Shown here: positions 8,647-16,538 of the stretch, one piece after another
How positions within the stretch are numbered: the stretch's first letter is position 1
Layout of the letters: each line of letters starts with the position of its first letter
Source: JAJDFU01 sp964641965
GTDB taxonomy: Bacteria > Bacteroidota > Bacteroidia > Chitinophagales > Saprospiraceae
Assembly (NCBI GenBank): GCA_964641965.1
Contig: CAZXLD010000036.1
Coordinates: 1-50,896, forward strand
Direction of reading: 5' to 3'
Length of the DNA: 50,896 bases
Made by a program: the position numbers and the translations under genes
The notes under the pieces: model-generated
What the model saw: the letters and a program-made list of their open reading frames with translations, nothing else
What the model was told of the DNA's origin: nothing
The model's database searches: none

Positions 8647-8665
8647 CGTATATATGGAATATACG
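8647..8665. promoter_or_regulatory. 19-bp palindrome upstream of the 241-residue unknown
   Basis: Seven-base arms CGTATAT and ATATACG are separated by five bases, 18 nt upstream of the ATG at 8629. The symmetry fits an operator half-site pair or a small leader hairpin. There is no independent evidence of function. Confidence 0.3.
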
Positions 8666-8710
8666 TGGAATTCTTTTAACAATTCCTCTTTCCTACTTTC
8701 TCTTCCATTC

Positions 8711-10051
8711 TTATGGATTCAACCCTATTTCGTCTTCTTGTATGGAAGTGCCAATAAGCAAGGTGTCCTTCGGAGGGTCCTGAGCTGGTTGTGCTTGACG
8801 TAACAAACCCAGGTATCGGTCCCGAATTTCAAAAAACTCCGGCAACATTTCTTCCGGAAGGGGATCTTTGGGTGGAAAATTCAGCGTCATGTGGTTGATC
8901 TGCCGACCGTTTTTCCAGAAACGAAAACAAACGTGCGGTCCTGTAGCAAGCCCGGTAGATCCTACGTAGCCGATCACTTGCCCCTGCCTAACCTGCACCC
9001 CTGGTCGGATACCACGGGCAAAGCCCTGCATGTGCAGGTATTGGGTGGTATAGGTTTTGTCATGCCTGATTTTGACGTAATTGCCATTGCCCCTGGTTCG
9101 GCTGGCTTCAATCACTGTTCCGTTTCCTACTGCGTAAATCGGAGTGCCTCTCGGAGCCGCATAATCGGTCCCGTAGTGAGGTCGCACCCGCTTTAGGATG
9201 GGGTGAAATCGCCTTGGATTGTAGCGCGATGAAATTCGGGTGTACTTAACTGGTGCTTTCAGGAAAGGCGCTTCCATGGTACGACCCAAAGAATCATAGT
9301 AGCCTCCCAATTTAGGATGGTCAAAATAGATGGCTTGATACGCATGAGCGGCATTTTTGAAACCCGCCGCCCACAAACGGCCAATTCCTACCGATCTCCC
9401 ATCGATCACATCTTCCTCGTATACCATTCGGAACTGATCTCCCGGCTGTAATTGGTGAAAGTCTACTTGCCATTGCAGGGCATCTTCCATCTTTACGGCC
9501 ACATCCCAATTCAAGCCCTGGCCAACAATGGCCTCCCACAGGTTGCTGCTGATGGCTCCATAATAGGTTTTAATGACCTTTTCCACCGGCCGTTTTTCCA
9601 TGAAAACCTCCATGGAATCCTTCAGGCTATATACAACATACTGGTAGGCAGAAGGCTCGTAAATGAAGTAGTCCGGTGCCTGGGTAGTATCTGTTGACAA
9701 GAGCAGATAAGGTCTGCCTTCCCGGATCTTCCGCACATCAAAGATATCTTTGGCGTTCCGGGCCAACCGGTCGATATCTACGTACGAAATACCGCGTTGA
9801 AAGAGCAAGTCGCCGAGGAACTCATTCCGATTAATCGTATCCCGTTCTACATAGAAGGTATCCAGTGCAAAGCCATACTTTACAGTAGCTTGTTTGGCGG
9901 GAAAGGAATCCAGTTCTAAAGCGGTCTTCTCTGGGGGAGCCGTATAGAATACTTGTCGCAGCGACCATGCTAATAGGAATAGCAGAAGGGTGCCTGCAAA
10001 AAGATAGACCAGTTTTTTGGACGGAGAAGTTTGGGTTACGGCTTTTCTCAC
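8711..10051 (-). CDS. M23-family peptidoglycan peptidase, membrane anchored
   Basis: A 446-residue protein from the GTG at 10051; an ATG at 10213 would add 54 residues with no conserved content, so the later start is preferred but unproved. One membrane segment (LVYLFAGTLLLFLLAWSL) is followed by a periplasmic region with an OapA/LysM-like part (GDLLFQRGISYVDIDRLARN) and the M23 domain in the last third. Metal motifs are HYGTDYAAPRGTPIYAVGNG (His and Asp) and QYLHMQG. The usual final HxH reads GPHVCFRFW, so the second histidine is Cys; this variant may still bind zinc. The likely role is cutting cross-links during cell-wall growth. It is divergent from purM. Confidence 0.9.
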   Translation of the reverse strand: MRKAVTQTSPSKKLVYLFAGTLLLFLLAWSLRQVFYTAPPEKTALELDSFPAKQATVKYGFALDTFYVERDTINRNEFLGDLLFQRGISYVDIDRLARNAKDIFDVRKIREGRPYLLLSTDTTQAPDYFIYEPSAYQYVVYSLKDSMEVFMEKRPVEKVIKTYYGAISSNLWEAIVGQGLNWDVAVKMEDALQWQVDFHQLQPGDQFRMVYEEDVIDGRSVGIGRLWAAGFKNAAHAYQAIYFDHPKLGGYYDSLGRTMEAPFLKAPVKYTRISSRYNPRRFHPILKRVRPHYGTDYAAPRGTPIYAVGNGTVIEASRTRGNGNYVKIRHDKTYTTQYLHMQGFARGIRPGVQVRQGQVIGYVGSTGLATGPHVCFRFWKNGRQINHMTLNFPPKDPLPEEMLPEFFEIRDRYLGLLRQAQPAQDPPKDTLLIGTSIQEDEIGLNP

Positions 10052-10168
10052 GTATGAAGGTTTTTCGATAGCCCCCAAAATCGGGTGGTGTAGCGGAATT
10101 CCTGTAAAAATAGGAAAAGCCACCACCTTTGAAAGGATGTTAAGGCGCTGTGTGCGCAGGAAAGCATG

Positions 10169-10176
10169 TAAATTTG
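10169..10176 (+). promoter_or_regulatory. -7 box upstream of purM
   Basis: TAAATTTG is an exact match to the Bacteroidota -7 consensus TAnnTTTG and lies 57 nt before the purM ATG at 10234. A -33 TTTG is not evident; a weak CTG sits at 18 nt spacing. Its position argues against the upstream in-frame start at 10150. Confidence 0.45.
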
Positions 10177-10233
10177 TCCATCTGGACGACTTTTTGTGAA
10201 TCCATCTTATCATGGGGGTTAATCAATTTATTT

Positions 10234-11418
10234 ATGTCAGACCAATCGACTTACGGAAAAAGAGGCGTATCGGCATCAAAAGAGGAAGTACATGCGGCCA
10301 TTCAAAACCTGGATAAGGGGCTCTATCCCAATGCATTTTGCAAGATCTTACCAGACCTTACAACCGGGGACCCTGCCTACTGTAACATCATGCATGCGGA
10401 TACTGCGGGTACCAAAACCAGCCTCGCCTGGTTGTATTGGAAAGAAACGGGGGATTCATCGGTTTGGAAAGGGGTGATTCAGGATGCCCTGGTCATGAAT
10501 TTGGACGATATGGCCTGTGTCGGTTGCGTGGATCAAATTTTGATTTCCTCCACCATTGGCCGAAATAAAAATCTGATTCCAGGTGCAGTTTTAAATGAAT
10601 TAATAGCTGGTACCTCAAGTTTTCTGGCCCAAATGGGGGAGCTAGGCATCCAACTCCACCTTACCGGGGGGGAAACTGCGGATGTTGGAGATATTGTGCG
10701 CACTTTGGATGTGGGTTTCACCACTTTTGCCCGGATGCCCAGGGAAAAGCTGGTGATCAATCACATTCAGGCGGGGGATGTGGTCGTTGGGTTGGCTTCC
10801 TTTGGCCAGGCTAGTTATGAAGATGCATACAATGGCGGTATGGGTAGCAATGGCCTTACATCTGCTCGTCATGATGTATTTCACCATGCTTATGCTGCAC
10901 AATATCCTCAATCCTTTGACCCTGCGCTTCCCGATGAAGTGGTGTATGTGGGGAGTAAGAAGCTTACGGATACCTTGGAAATAAACGGTCATACGGTAAC
11001 CGTAGGAAAGTTGGTCCTTTCTCCTACCCGTACGTACCTCCCTGTGGTCAAGAAGATCCTGGAAGAATTACCGCCAACAGCAATACATGGGATGATCCAC
11101 TGCAGCGGCGGTGGGCAGACCAAGGTGCTTAAATTCCTGGAAAACAAAAGGGTGGTAAAAGACCAGCTTTTTGAAACCCCGCCCCTGTTTCAGCTGATTC
11201 GTGAAGAGGCAGGTACCGACTGGCGGGAAATGTATCAAGTGTTCAACATGGGGCATCGGCTGGAGCTCTACTTGGCTGAGGAGCAAGCCCAAACCATAAT
11301 GGCTGTAGCCCAGTCTTTTGGAGTAGAGGCGAAGATCGTTGGTCGGGTCGAAGAAGCCGACCAGAATGAAGTCCGGATTAAACAACCGGAGACGGGTGCC
11401 GTTTTTTCTTATACATGA
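10234..11418 (+). CDS. purM: phosphoribosylformylglycinamidine cyclo-ligase (AIR synthase)
   Basis: PurM closes the imidazole ring to give aminoimidazole ribotide in purine synthesis. This is the longer Bacteroidota form (394 residues), beginning MSDQSTYGKRGVSASKEEV. Seen landmarks are the metal/ATP region HADTAGTKTSLAWLYW, the block MNLDDMACVGCVDQILISSTIGRNK, HLTGGETADVGDIVRTLDVGFT, and the C-terminal IHCSGGGQTKVLKF plus FNMGHRLELYL. ATG 10234 was chosen because the 28 codons before it are not conserved and precede the likely transcription start. The stop overlaps the nth start by four bases (ATGA), so the two are co-translated. purL lies 5 kb away on the other strand. Confidence 0.95.
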   Translation: MSDQSTYGKRGVSASKEEVHAAIQNLDKGLYPNAFCKILPDLTTGDPAYCNIMHADTAGTKTSLAWLYWKETGDSSVWKGVIQDALVMNLDDMACVGCVDQILISSTIGRNKNLIPGAVLNELIAGTSSFLAQMGELGIQLHLTGGETADVGDIVRTLDVGFTTFARMPREKLVINHIQAGDVVVGLASFGQASYEDAYNGGMGSNGLTSARHDVFHHAYAAQYPQSFDPALPDEVVYVGSKKLTDTLEINGHTVTVGKLVLSPTRTYLPVVKKILEELPPTAIHGMIHCSGGGQTKVLKFLENKRVVKDQLFETPPLFQLIREEAGTDWREMYQVFNMGHRLELYLAEEQAQTIMAVAQSFGVEAKIVGRVEEADQNEVRIKQPETGAVFSYT

Positions 11419-12068
11419 ATACAAGCAAGCGACTAAGCCGAAAGGAAAAAGCCGTGGCGATAGCGGCTATGTTGGAAGAACTTTATCCGGAAGTGCCTGT
11501 CCCTCTGGCGCATACCGATCCGTATACCTTGCTGGTAGCAGTACTGTTGTCCGCTCAATGTACAGACAAACGGGTGAATCAGGTTACACCTGAATTATTT
11601 GCAATGGCCGACGACCCTTTCCAAATGAAGGAGGTGCCGGTTGAGGAGATCAAACGAATCATCCGTCCTTGTGGACTCTCGCCCCGGAAGTCCAAAGCCA
11701 TTAGGGAGCTATCGCATATTATTGTGGAAGAGCATGGGGGAAAGGTGCCGGCCACTTTTGAAGCGCTCGAAGCTTTGCCCGGAGTTGGGCACAAAACAGC
11801 CTCTGTTGTTATGAGTCAGGCTTTTGGATTTCCAGCCTTTCCGGTAGATACCCATATTCATCGTTTAGCGTATCGTTGGACCTTAAGTACGGGTAAAAAT
11901 GTGGAAAAAACAGAGGACGACCTGAAGAAATTATTCCCGGAGGAAAGTTGGAACAAGCTCCATCTTCAAATCATTTTCTTCGGTCGAGAATATTGCCCAG
12001 CAAGAGGTCACGATCCCTACACCTGCCCGATCTGTAGTAAGTATGGGAGGCGATCAATGTTTAAATAG
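11415..12068 (+). CDS. nth: endonuclease III (DNA glycosylase/AP lyase)
   Basis: Nth removes oxidised pyrimidines from DNA and cuts at the abasic site. The 217-residue protein has the helix-hairpin-helix LPGVGHKTAS with catalytic Lys127, and the catalytic Asp145 in FPVDTHIHR. The C-terminal iron-sulphur region is unusual. The E. coli enzyme has four cysteines in the pattern C-x6-C-x2-C-x5-C, whereas here only Cys194, Cys204 and Cys207 are present, with nine residues in the first gap and no fourth Cys before the end. The cluster may be absent or three-coordinate. Its start overlaps the purM stop by four bases. Confidence 0.94.
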   Translation: MNTSKRLSRKEKAVAIAAMLEELYPEVPVPLAHTDPYTLLVAVLLSAQCTDKRVNQVTPELFAMADDPFQMKEVPVEEIKRIIRPCGLSPRKSKAIRELSHIIVEEHGGKVPATFEALEALPGVGHKTASVVMSQAFGFPAFPVDTHIHRLAYRWTLSTGKNVEKTEDDLKKLFPEESWNKLHLQIIFFGREYCPARGHDPYTCPICSKYGRRSMFK

Positions 12069-12171
12069 ACTTGGAGCGTGGATGAGGGGAATGAATAATG
12101 AAGGAAGGATTGTACGTCCCTAATATAGGTTGATCTGAAAATGGTCCATCGAAAACTTAAAGAATTTAGCC

Positions 12172-14652
12172 TTAGAAGGGGTACCCGAGTCCAATGTTAT
12201 AGTTGAGGTATTGAGAGAAACTGCCTTCCGTCCAATCGACCCAGTAATCCAAGCCTCTGGCGGTAGCTGGATCGCCATTTCGAGGGAACGGATTGCGCAA
12301 GCGAAGGCCAATATCAAATCGGATGACAAAAAAGGAAAGATCTAATCGAAACCCGAGTCCGGTACCTAATGCGATTTGTCGGTAAAATGGATCTACGGTT
12401 TGAGGACCTCCTTCTCCGCATCGGTCAATGACCTTACCGCGAAACAGAAACTGAGAGCCACACCGGTCCGGATCTTCCCGGAAGGTCCAGATATTACCTC
12501 CGTCGAGGAATAAAGCTCCTTTCAGTTGCCAAAGAATAGGAAAGCGATATTCTACATTAAACTCAAATTTTAGATCTCCCGATTGGTAAAACAACAATCG
12601 GTTATCGAGGTCCTGCGTAAGAGGATCTTCAAACCCGCCTGGACCCAAGCCCCTTGCCGGCCATGCCCGGATACTGCTCGGTCCGCCCACAAAAAACTGC
12701 TTTACATAAGGTACATCAGAGGTTAAGCCATAAGGTCGGCCGATCCCTAGGACAAATCGAGCTGCCAATGCATTATTCGGATTGAGCTGCCGGTAATACC
12801 GGATTTCGCTTTGAAAAGTGAAATACTGAGAAAACTGGGTAGAGCCAATCTCAAAGGTATCTTGCCGACCGGATATGGCATTGGCTATACGGTTGGCAAC
12901 CAGTACTTCCAGGCCGCTCAATTCAAAGTTTAAGGCAAAGGCAAAAGACTCACCGGCCGGATTGGGGCGACTGGAATAAGTGTACAATGCATTCCGGAAA
13001 AAGAATCCGGTAAATAATTGAGGCCCGAAACTACGCTCCAAAAATGGATTCTGATCCAAAATCACATCGAATGCAGAATCCGTCTCCGGTCTGAGGTAGT
13101 CAATACCTACATGATCAAAGACAAGGCGCTGATTATTCGCTATTTGTACATCATAACCTAAAGAGGCATTGAAGAGGTTGTACCGATAAAAGTCAATGAT
13201 CGAAAGGTAGTTGTAGCCTACTGACAAACGGGTCCCCGCCTTTTCTTGCATGGTTTCATACAGAAAAGGATTTCGCTCTTCTCTGGGAATTTTCCCCTTT
13301 TTTGAAATTGCTTTTCTAAGCTTGTAAATAGGGGACCACAAGCCCAGGAAGTTCACATATTTGGGAAACAAGATTTCCGATTGGACACCAATATCCACCG
13401 TATTCCAAAAAGGACCTTGTGCGGGCTGCACTTCTACCCCCGCTGTAAAATTGAGCACAAACAGCTCTCCGCCCCGAAATAAATTGCGATGGCTAAAAGA
13501 AGGACTTACAGATATACCGATCAGGTTACCGGTAATCGTGGCACCGGTTCGATTGGCATAGCTCAGGTCAAAATCGAAACCGAGTTCCTGCTTCTTATTG
13601 GGGGTAAGTTCAATCCTGAAATTGATCACATTCGGATGCAGGGAGTCTACAATTTCTCGAATCCGAACAAACTTGAAAATGCTAAGGCTGGAGAGCGATT
13701 GCTGGGTTCGGCTTATATCATCGAATCGATACAAATTCCCTTTTTTAAGGAATAGCTTTTTGATAATAGCCCGGGGTTTTACCCTGAAATCATAAGAAGG
13801 CACCTTAAAATGGACGCCATCAATCAGGGTATCCAATAACTGTGCATCAGAAGTTCTGGGGTTGTATTCCGGCAAAACTTCCACATCCCCCACTTGAAAA
13901 CGCTGGTGTGCCGTATCCTCAGGTGGGGCGAGGACCTCAAAAAATACATTTGCCTTATTAGGGGAGAGGGTAGTATCGGCTCTGAGCGGGGCAAAAGCAT
14001 TGGGAAAGAAGAAAGCAAATCCATGGTTTTGCATGTATTTTCGGATACGCGTTTTCTCCTCCTCGTAGCGGGTGCCATCCAGCTCGGTTCCGGGAGCCAA
14101 CTCTGAATCCGGGCTTAATTCCTGAAGAATTGAATCTACCTGGCGGTCCTGGCTGTAGTAAAATATGGAATCGATTAAATACTGCGGCCCGGGCTCCACG
14201 ACATAGGTAAGCTCAATCTTTTTGTTGCGTCGTCCGTATACTCGCTCGTCTACATAGACCTGGGCCTCATAAAAGCCCTTATACTGCATAAGGAACTGCA
14301 TGGACTCCCGGGTCCGTTCAGTCAGGGTTTGGTCGAAGATGGCGGGCTTTTCACCGATCGACTTCTGCACCCATTTGCTTAATTTTGAAGTCTTATCCTC
14401 GTTTCGGAAATAAAACCACTCGCGTGGAAAGAAGATCAGGAAATTTTTATTTGGAACCTGCTTATAGCGATCGGCCAGAGCGTATCGAAGTTCCCGCTTC
14501 TTGGTCAATTTCTCATCTTCGATAATCTTGACATTGTTTTTTTTCAACAAGAACTCATCAACCTGAAGGAACTTGGTCGTATTACAAGAGCACACCAACA
14601 GAGCACCTAATAAGACTAGGATACCGCTACTTCTGCCCAACCTTGCTCCCAT
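12172..14652 (-). CDS. tamL: TamA-like outer-membrane lipoprotein, Omp85 family
   Basis: An 826-residue Omp85-superfamily protein. From ATG 14652 the N-terminus is a lipoprotein signal ending LLVCSC-N, the hallmark of the Bacteroidota TamA variant called TamL; the ATG at 14688 would spoil the signal. POTRA-like repeats follow (about 40-370, including RFQVGDVEVLPEYNPRTSD and YRFDDISRTQQSL), then a beta-barrel with the GGPSSIRAWPARGLGPGG motif, the counterpart of the lid-loop VRGF/Y motif, and a last strand ending in Phe. Known relatives help assemble outer-membrane proteins with TamB; no tamB lies in the window. The 5' region overlaps no codons of the divergent methyltransferase (starts 16 nt apart). 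Confidence 0.92.
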   Translation of the reverse strand: MGARLGRSSGILVLLGALLVCSCNTTKFLQVDEFLLKKNNVKIIEDEKLTKKRELRYALADRYKQVPNKNFLIFFPREWFYFRNEDKTSKLSKWVQKSIGEKPAIFDQTLTERTRESMQFLMQYKGFYEAQVYVDERVYGRRNKKIELTYVVEPGPQYLIDSIFYYSQDRQVDSILQELSPDSELAPGTELDGTRYEEEKTRIRKYMQNHGFAFFFPNAFAPLRADTTLSPNKANVFFEVLAPPEDTAHQRFQVGDVEVLPEYNPRTSDAQLLDTLIDGVHFKVPSYDFRVKPRAIIKKLFLKKGNLYRFDDISRTQQSLSSLSIFKFVRIREIVDSLHPNVINFRIELTPNKKQELGFDFDLSYANRTGATITGNLIGISVSPSFSHRNLFRGGELFVLNFTAGVEVQPAQGPFWNTVDIGVQSEILFPKYVNFLGLWSPIYKLRKAISKKGKIPREERNPFLYETMQEKAGTRLSVGYNYLSIIDFYRYNLFNASLGYDVQIANNQRLVFDHVGIDYLRPETDSAFDVILDQNPFLERSFGPQLFTGFFFRNALYTYSSRPNPAGESFAFALNFELSGLEVLVANRIANAISGRQDTFEIGSTQFSQYFTFQSEIRYYRQLNPNNALAARFVLGIGRPYGLTSDVPYVKQFFVGGPSSIRAWPARGLGPGGFEDPLTQDLDNRLLFYQSGDLKFEFNVEYRFPILWQLKGALFLDGGNIWTFREDPDRCGSQFLFRGKVIDRCGEGGPQTVDPFYRQIALGTGLGFRLDLSFFVIRFDIGLRLRNPFPRNGDPATARGLDYWVDWTEGSFSQYLNYNIGLGYPF

Positions 14653-14667
14653 GGGAAATCGCAACTG

Positions 14668-15432
14668 ATGACACTTACAAAAAAACAAATCCAGTATTTC
14701 CGGTCGCTAAAACGGAAAAGGTACCGGCAAAAGTATAATAAATTCCCCGTGGAGGGAGATAAAATGGTCCGGGAAGTGCTACAGGATAAGTCTCGGGCAA
14801 TCACTGCTTTAGTAGGCTTACCTGCTTGGCTGGAGGAAATGGACCTACTTCATAACCAATCCTCCTTTGATGTCTTCCAGGTATCCGAACGAGAATTGCA
14901 ACAGTTGTCCGGACTTTCCACGCCTAATCAAGTAATTGCCTACCTGGAGTTCTGGGAAAGTACCATCGACTATTCCCACTTGCAGCAACAATTTTGCTTT
15001 TACCTGGATGGATTACAAGACCCTGGAAATGTGGGTACGATCCTTCGAATTGCAGACTGGTTTGGGATGCCGTATGTGTTTGGCTCTATGGATACAGCTG
15101 ACTTTTTTAGCCCGAAGGTGGTACAATCCAGTATGGGGGCTTTTATGCGAGTACCGTCCTTGCGGATTGAGTTGGATCAACTGTTGAAGTTATGCCAACC
15201 CATTCCCGTTTTGGGGGCCTCCATGGATGGAACAAATTTATTTGAGGGAAAGTGGCCTGGAAATGGTCTGGTCGTTTTGGGCAGGGAAGGAAGCGGCCTC
15301 CGGGATACTGCCTACCAATTGCTCACTCATCAGGTTTTCATACCCGGTTCAGGCCGGGCAGAAAGCCTCAACGCAGCAGTAGCAGGAGGTATATTGGCTG
15401 CCAACCTTATTTATGGAAGATCGGGCCTGTAG
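14668..15432 (+). CDS. SpoU/TrmH-family RNA 2'-O-methyltransferase
   Basis: A 254-residue SPOUT methyltransferase. The basic N-terminus (MTLTKKQIQYFRSLKRKRYRQ) and KFPVEGDKMVREVL form the RNA-binding part; the catalytic domain carries motif 1 LQDPGNVGTILRIADWFG, motif 2 VLGREGSGLRD and motif 3 IPGSGRAESLNAAVAGGI, which together form the S-adenosylmethionine knot. It probably methylates a ribose in rRNA or tRNA, as in RlmB-like and TrmH-like enzymes; the exact site cannot be told. It is divergent from tamL with start codons 16 nt apart, so the two 5' regions must share control sequence. It converges with the TlpA-like gene, only 2 nt apart. Confidence 0.93.
   Translation: MTLTKKQIQYFRSLKRKRYRQKYNKFPVEGDKMVREVLQDKSRAITALVGLPAWLEEMDLLHNQSSFDVFQVSERELQQLSGLSTPNQVIAYLEFWESTIDYSHLQQQFCFYLDGLQDPGNVGTILRIADWFGMPYVFGSMDTADFFSPKVVQSSMGAFMRVPSLRIELDQLLKLCQPIPVLGASMDGTNLFEGKWPGNGLVVLGREGSGLRDTAYQLLTHQVFIPGSGRAESLNAAVAGGILAANLIYGRSGL
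14728..14735 (-). promoter_or_regulatory. possible tamL -7 box inside the methyltransferase gene
   Basis: On the minus strand TACTTTTG matches TAnnTTTG exactly and lies 75 nt before the tamL ATG, within the first 25 codons of the divergent methyltransferase gene. No -33 TTTG was seen at the usual spacing, so the call is tentative. Confidence 0.35.
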
Positions 15433-15434
15433 AC

Positions 15435-16538
15435 TTAAAGCAATTTCTTCAACTCCCGTTCCAATGCCGAAGCACCTCGTATATTGATCACAGCAATTTT
15501 CCCTTCACGGTCAATGAGATAGGTTTGTGGGATAGATTGCACGCCATACAATGCGGCAGCTTCTGATTCCCAACCTTTCAGGTCGCTTACGTGTGTCTCC
15601 CAGGTCAATTGATCCTTCTCAATGGCTTGTAGCCACTTTGCCCGTTGCTGCTGCTCCACTTTTTCTATTTGATCCGGGCGACTCAGACGTGCTTTGGTCC
15701 GAGAATCCAGTCCATCCAGGGATACGCTGAAGATAGAAAAACCTTGATCTTTATACTTTTGATACACCTTGACCACATTCGGATTTTCTCTTCGACAAGG
15801 GCCACACCAACTCGCCCAAAAATCCAGCAGCACCACTTTTCCTTTTAAATCTTCCAAGGCCAGTGGTTGTCCACTAGGGGAGGGAAGTTCAATGTTAGGC
15901 GCGGGATTCCCTACCTGAATCCGTTGATCGGCCATTTTTTTAGCATACTCCAATTCTCTGGACTGAATAAAAGCGGCATACTGAGCTGTATTGGGAGCCT
16001 CCGGATAGGCCGTGGCCAACTTTGCTTGAGCTGCTTGGTGCAAATCCAACAAGTCGACCCGATTGCGCCACAACAAAAAAGTTAGCCATGCTCCAGCGTA
16101 GGGGAAGCTGGTAGTATCCACGAATTGGCGCACATCATCCGGAAAGGGATTGGGATGAGTGGTCAGGAATTGATAAAAGGCCTGTGTGGCAGGCGAGCCT
16201 GATACTCCAACCTGCATTTGGTCCAGCTCACCGAGGTCAGCTTCAAGTTGCATGGGTTGATTATCCTTATCCAGAAAAATCGGGATCCGGTAAGCGCCTA
16301 CCCGGATTTGATAAACACCGGGTGCCAAGGGCTCTTCGGAGGTCAGGCTAAAGGCGCCATTCTGCCCTACACTGGTTTTAAGGAGTTCGGTACCCGGCTT
16401 GCCAATAATGAGTTTATCCAGATAGAGTTGCAGGTTATCCGCTTGTTTAATTTGTCCCTGGATGGTAATACCTGTTTCCTGCTCAGAACAGGAGATCAAG
16501 AATATGCTGCTGCAAAGCAGCCATAGCAAGTATCTCAT
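15435..16538 (-). CDS. TlpA-like thiol:disulfide oxidoreductase lipoprotein
   Basis: A 367-residue exported protein. The signal ends LISC (Cys17), so it should be a lipoprotein. Residues 23-120 resemble the DUF4369 domain often found before thioredoxins in Bacteroidota; residues 205-367 are a TlpA/ResA-type thioredoxin fold with the redox motif WCGPC (Cys245, Cys248) and the cis-proline loop SIPQTYLID. It probably reduces disulfides in the periplasm, as in cytochrome c maturation, though its partner is unknown. Its ATG overlaps the purL stop by four bases, so it is co-translated with purL despite having no clear functional link. Confidence 0.92.
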   Translation of the reverse strand: MRYLLWLLCSSIFLISCSEQETGITIQGQIKQADNLQLYLDKLIIGKPGTELLKTSVGQNGAFSLTSEEPLAPGVYQIRVGAYRIPIFLDKDNQPMQLEADLGELDQMQVGVSGSPATQAFYQFLTTHPNPFPDDVRQFVDTTSFPYAGAWLTFLLWRNRVDLLDLHQAAQAKLATAYPEAPNTAQYAAFIQSRELEYAKKMADQRIQVGNPAPNIELPSPSGQPLALEDLKGKVVLLDFWASWCGPCRRENPNVVKVYQKYKDQGFSIFSVSLDGLDSRTKARLSRPDQIEKVEQQQRAKWLQAIEKDQLTWETHVSDLKGWESEAAALYGVQSIPQTYLIDREGKIAVINIRGASALERELKKLL

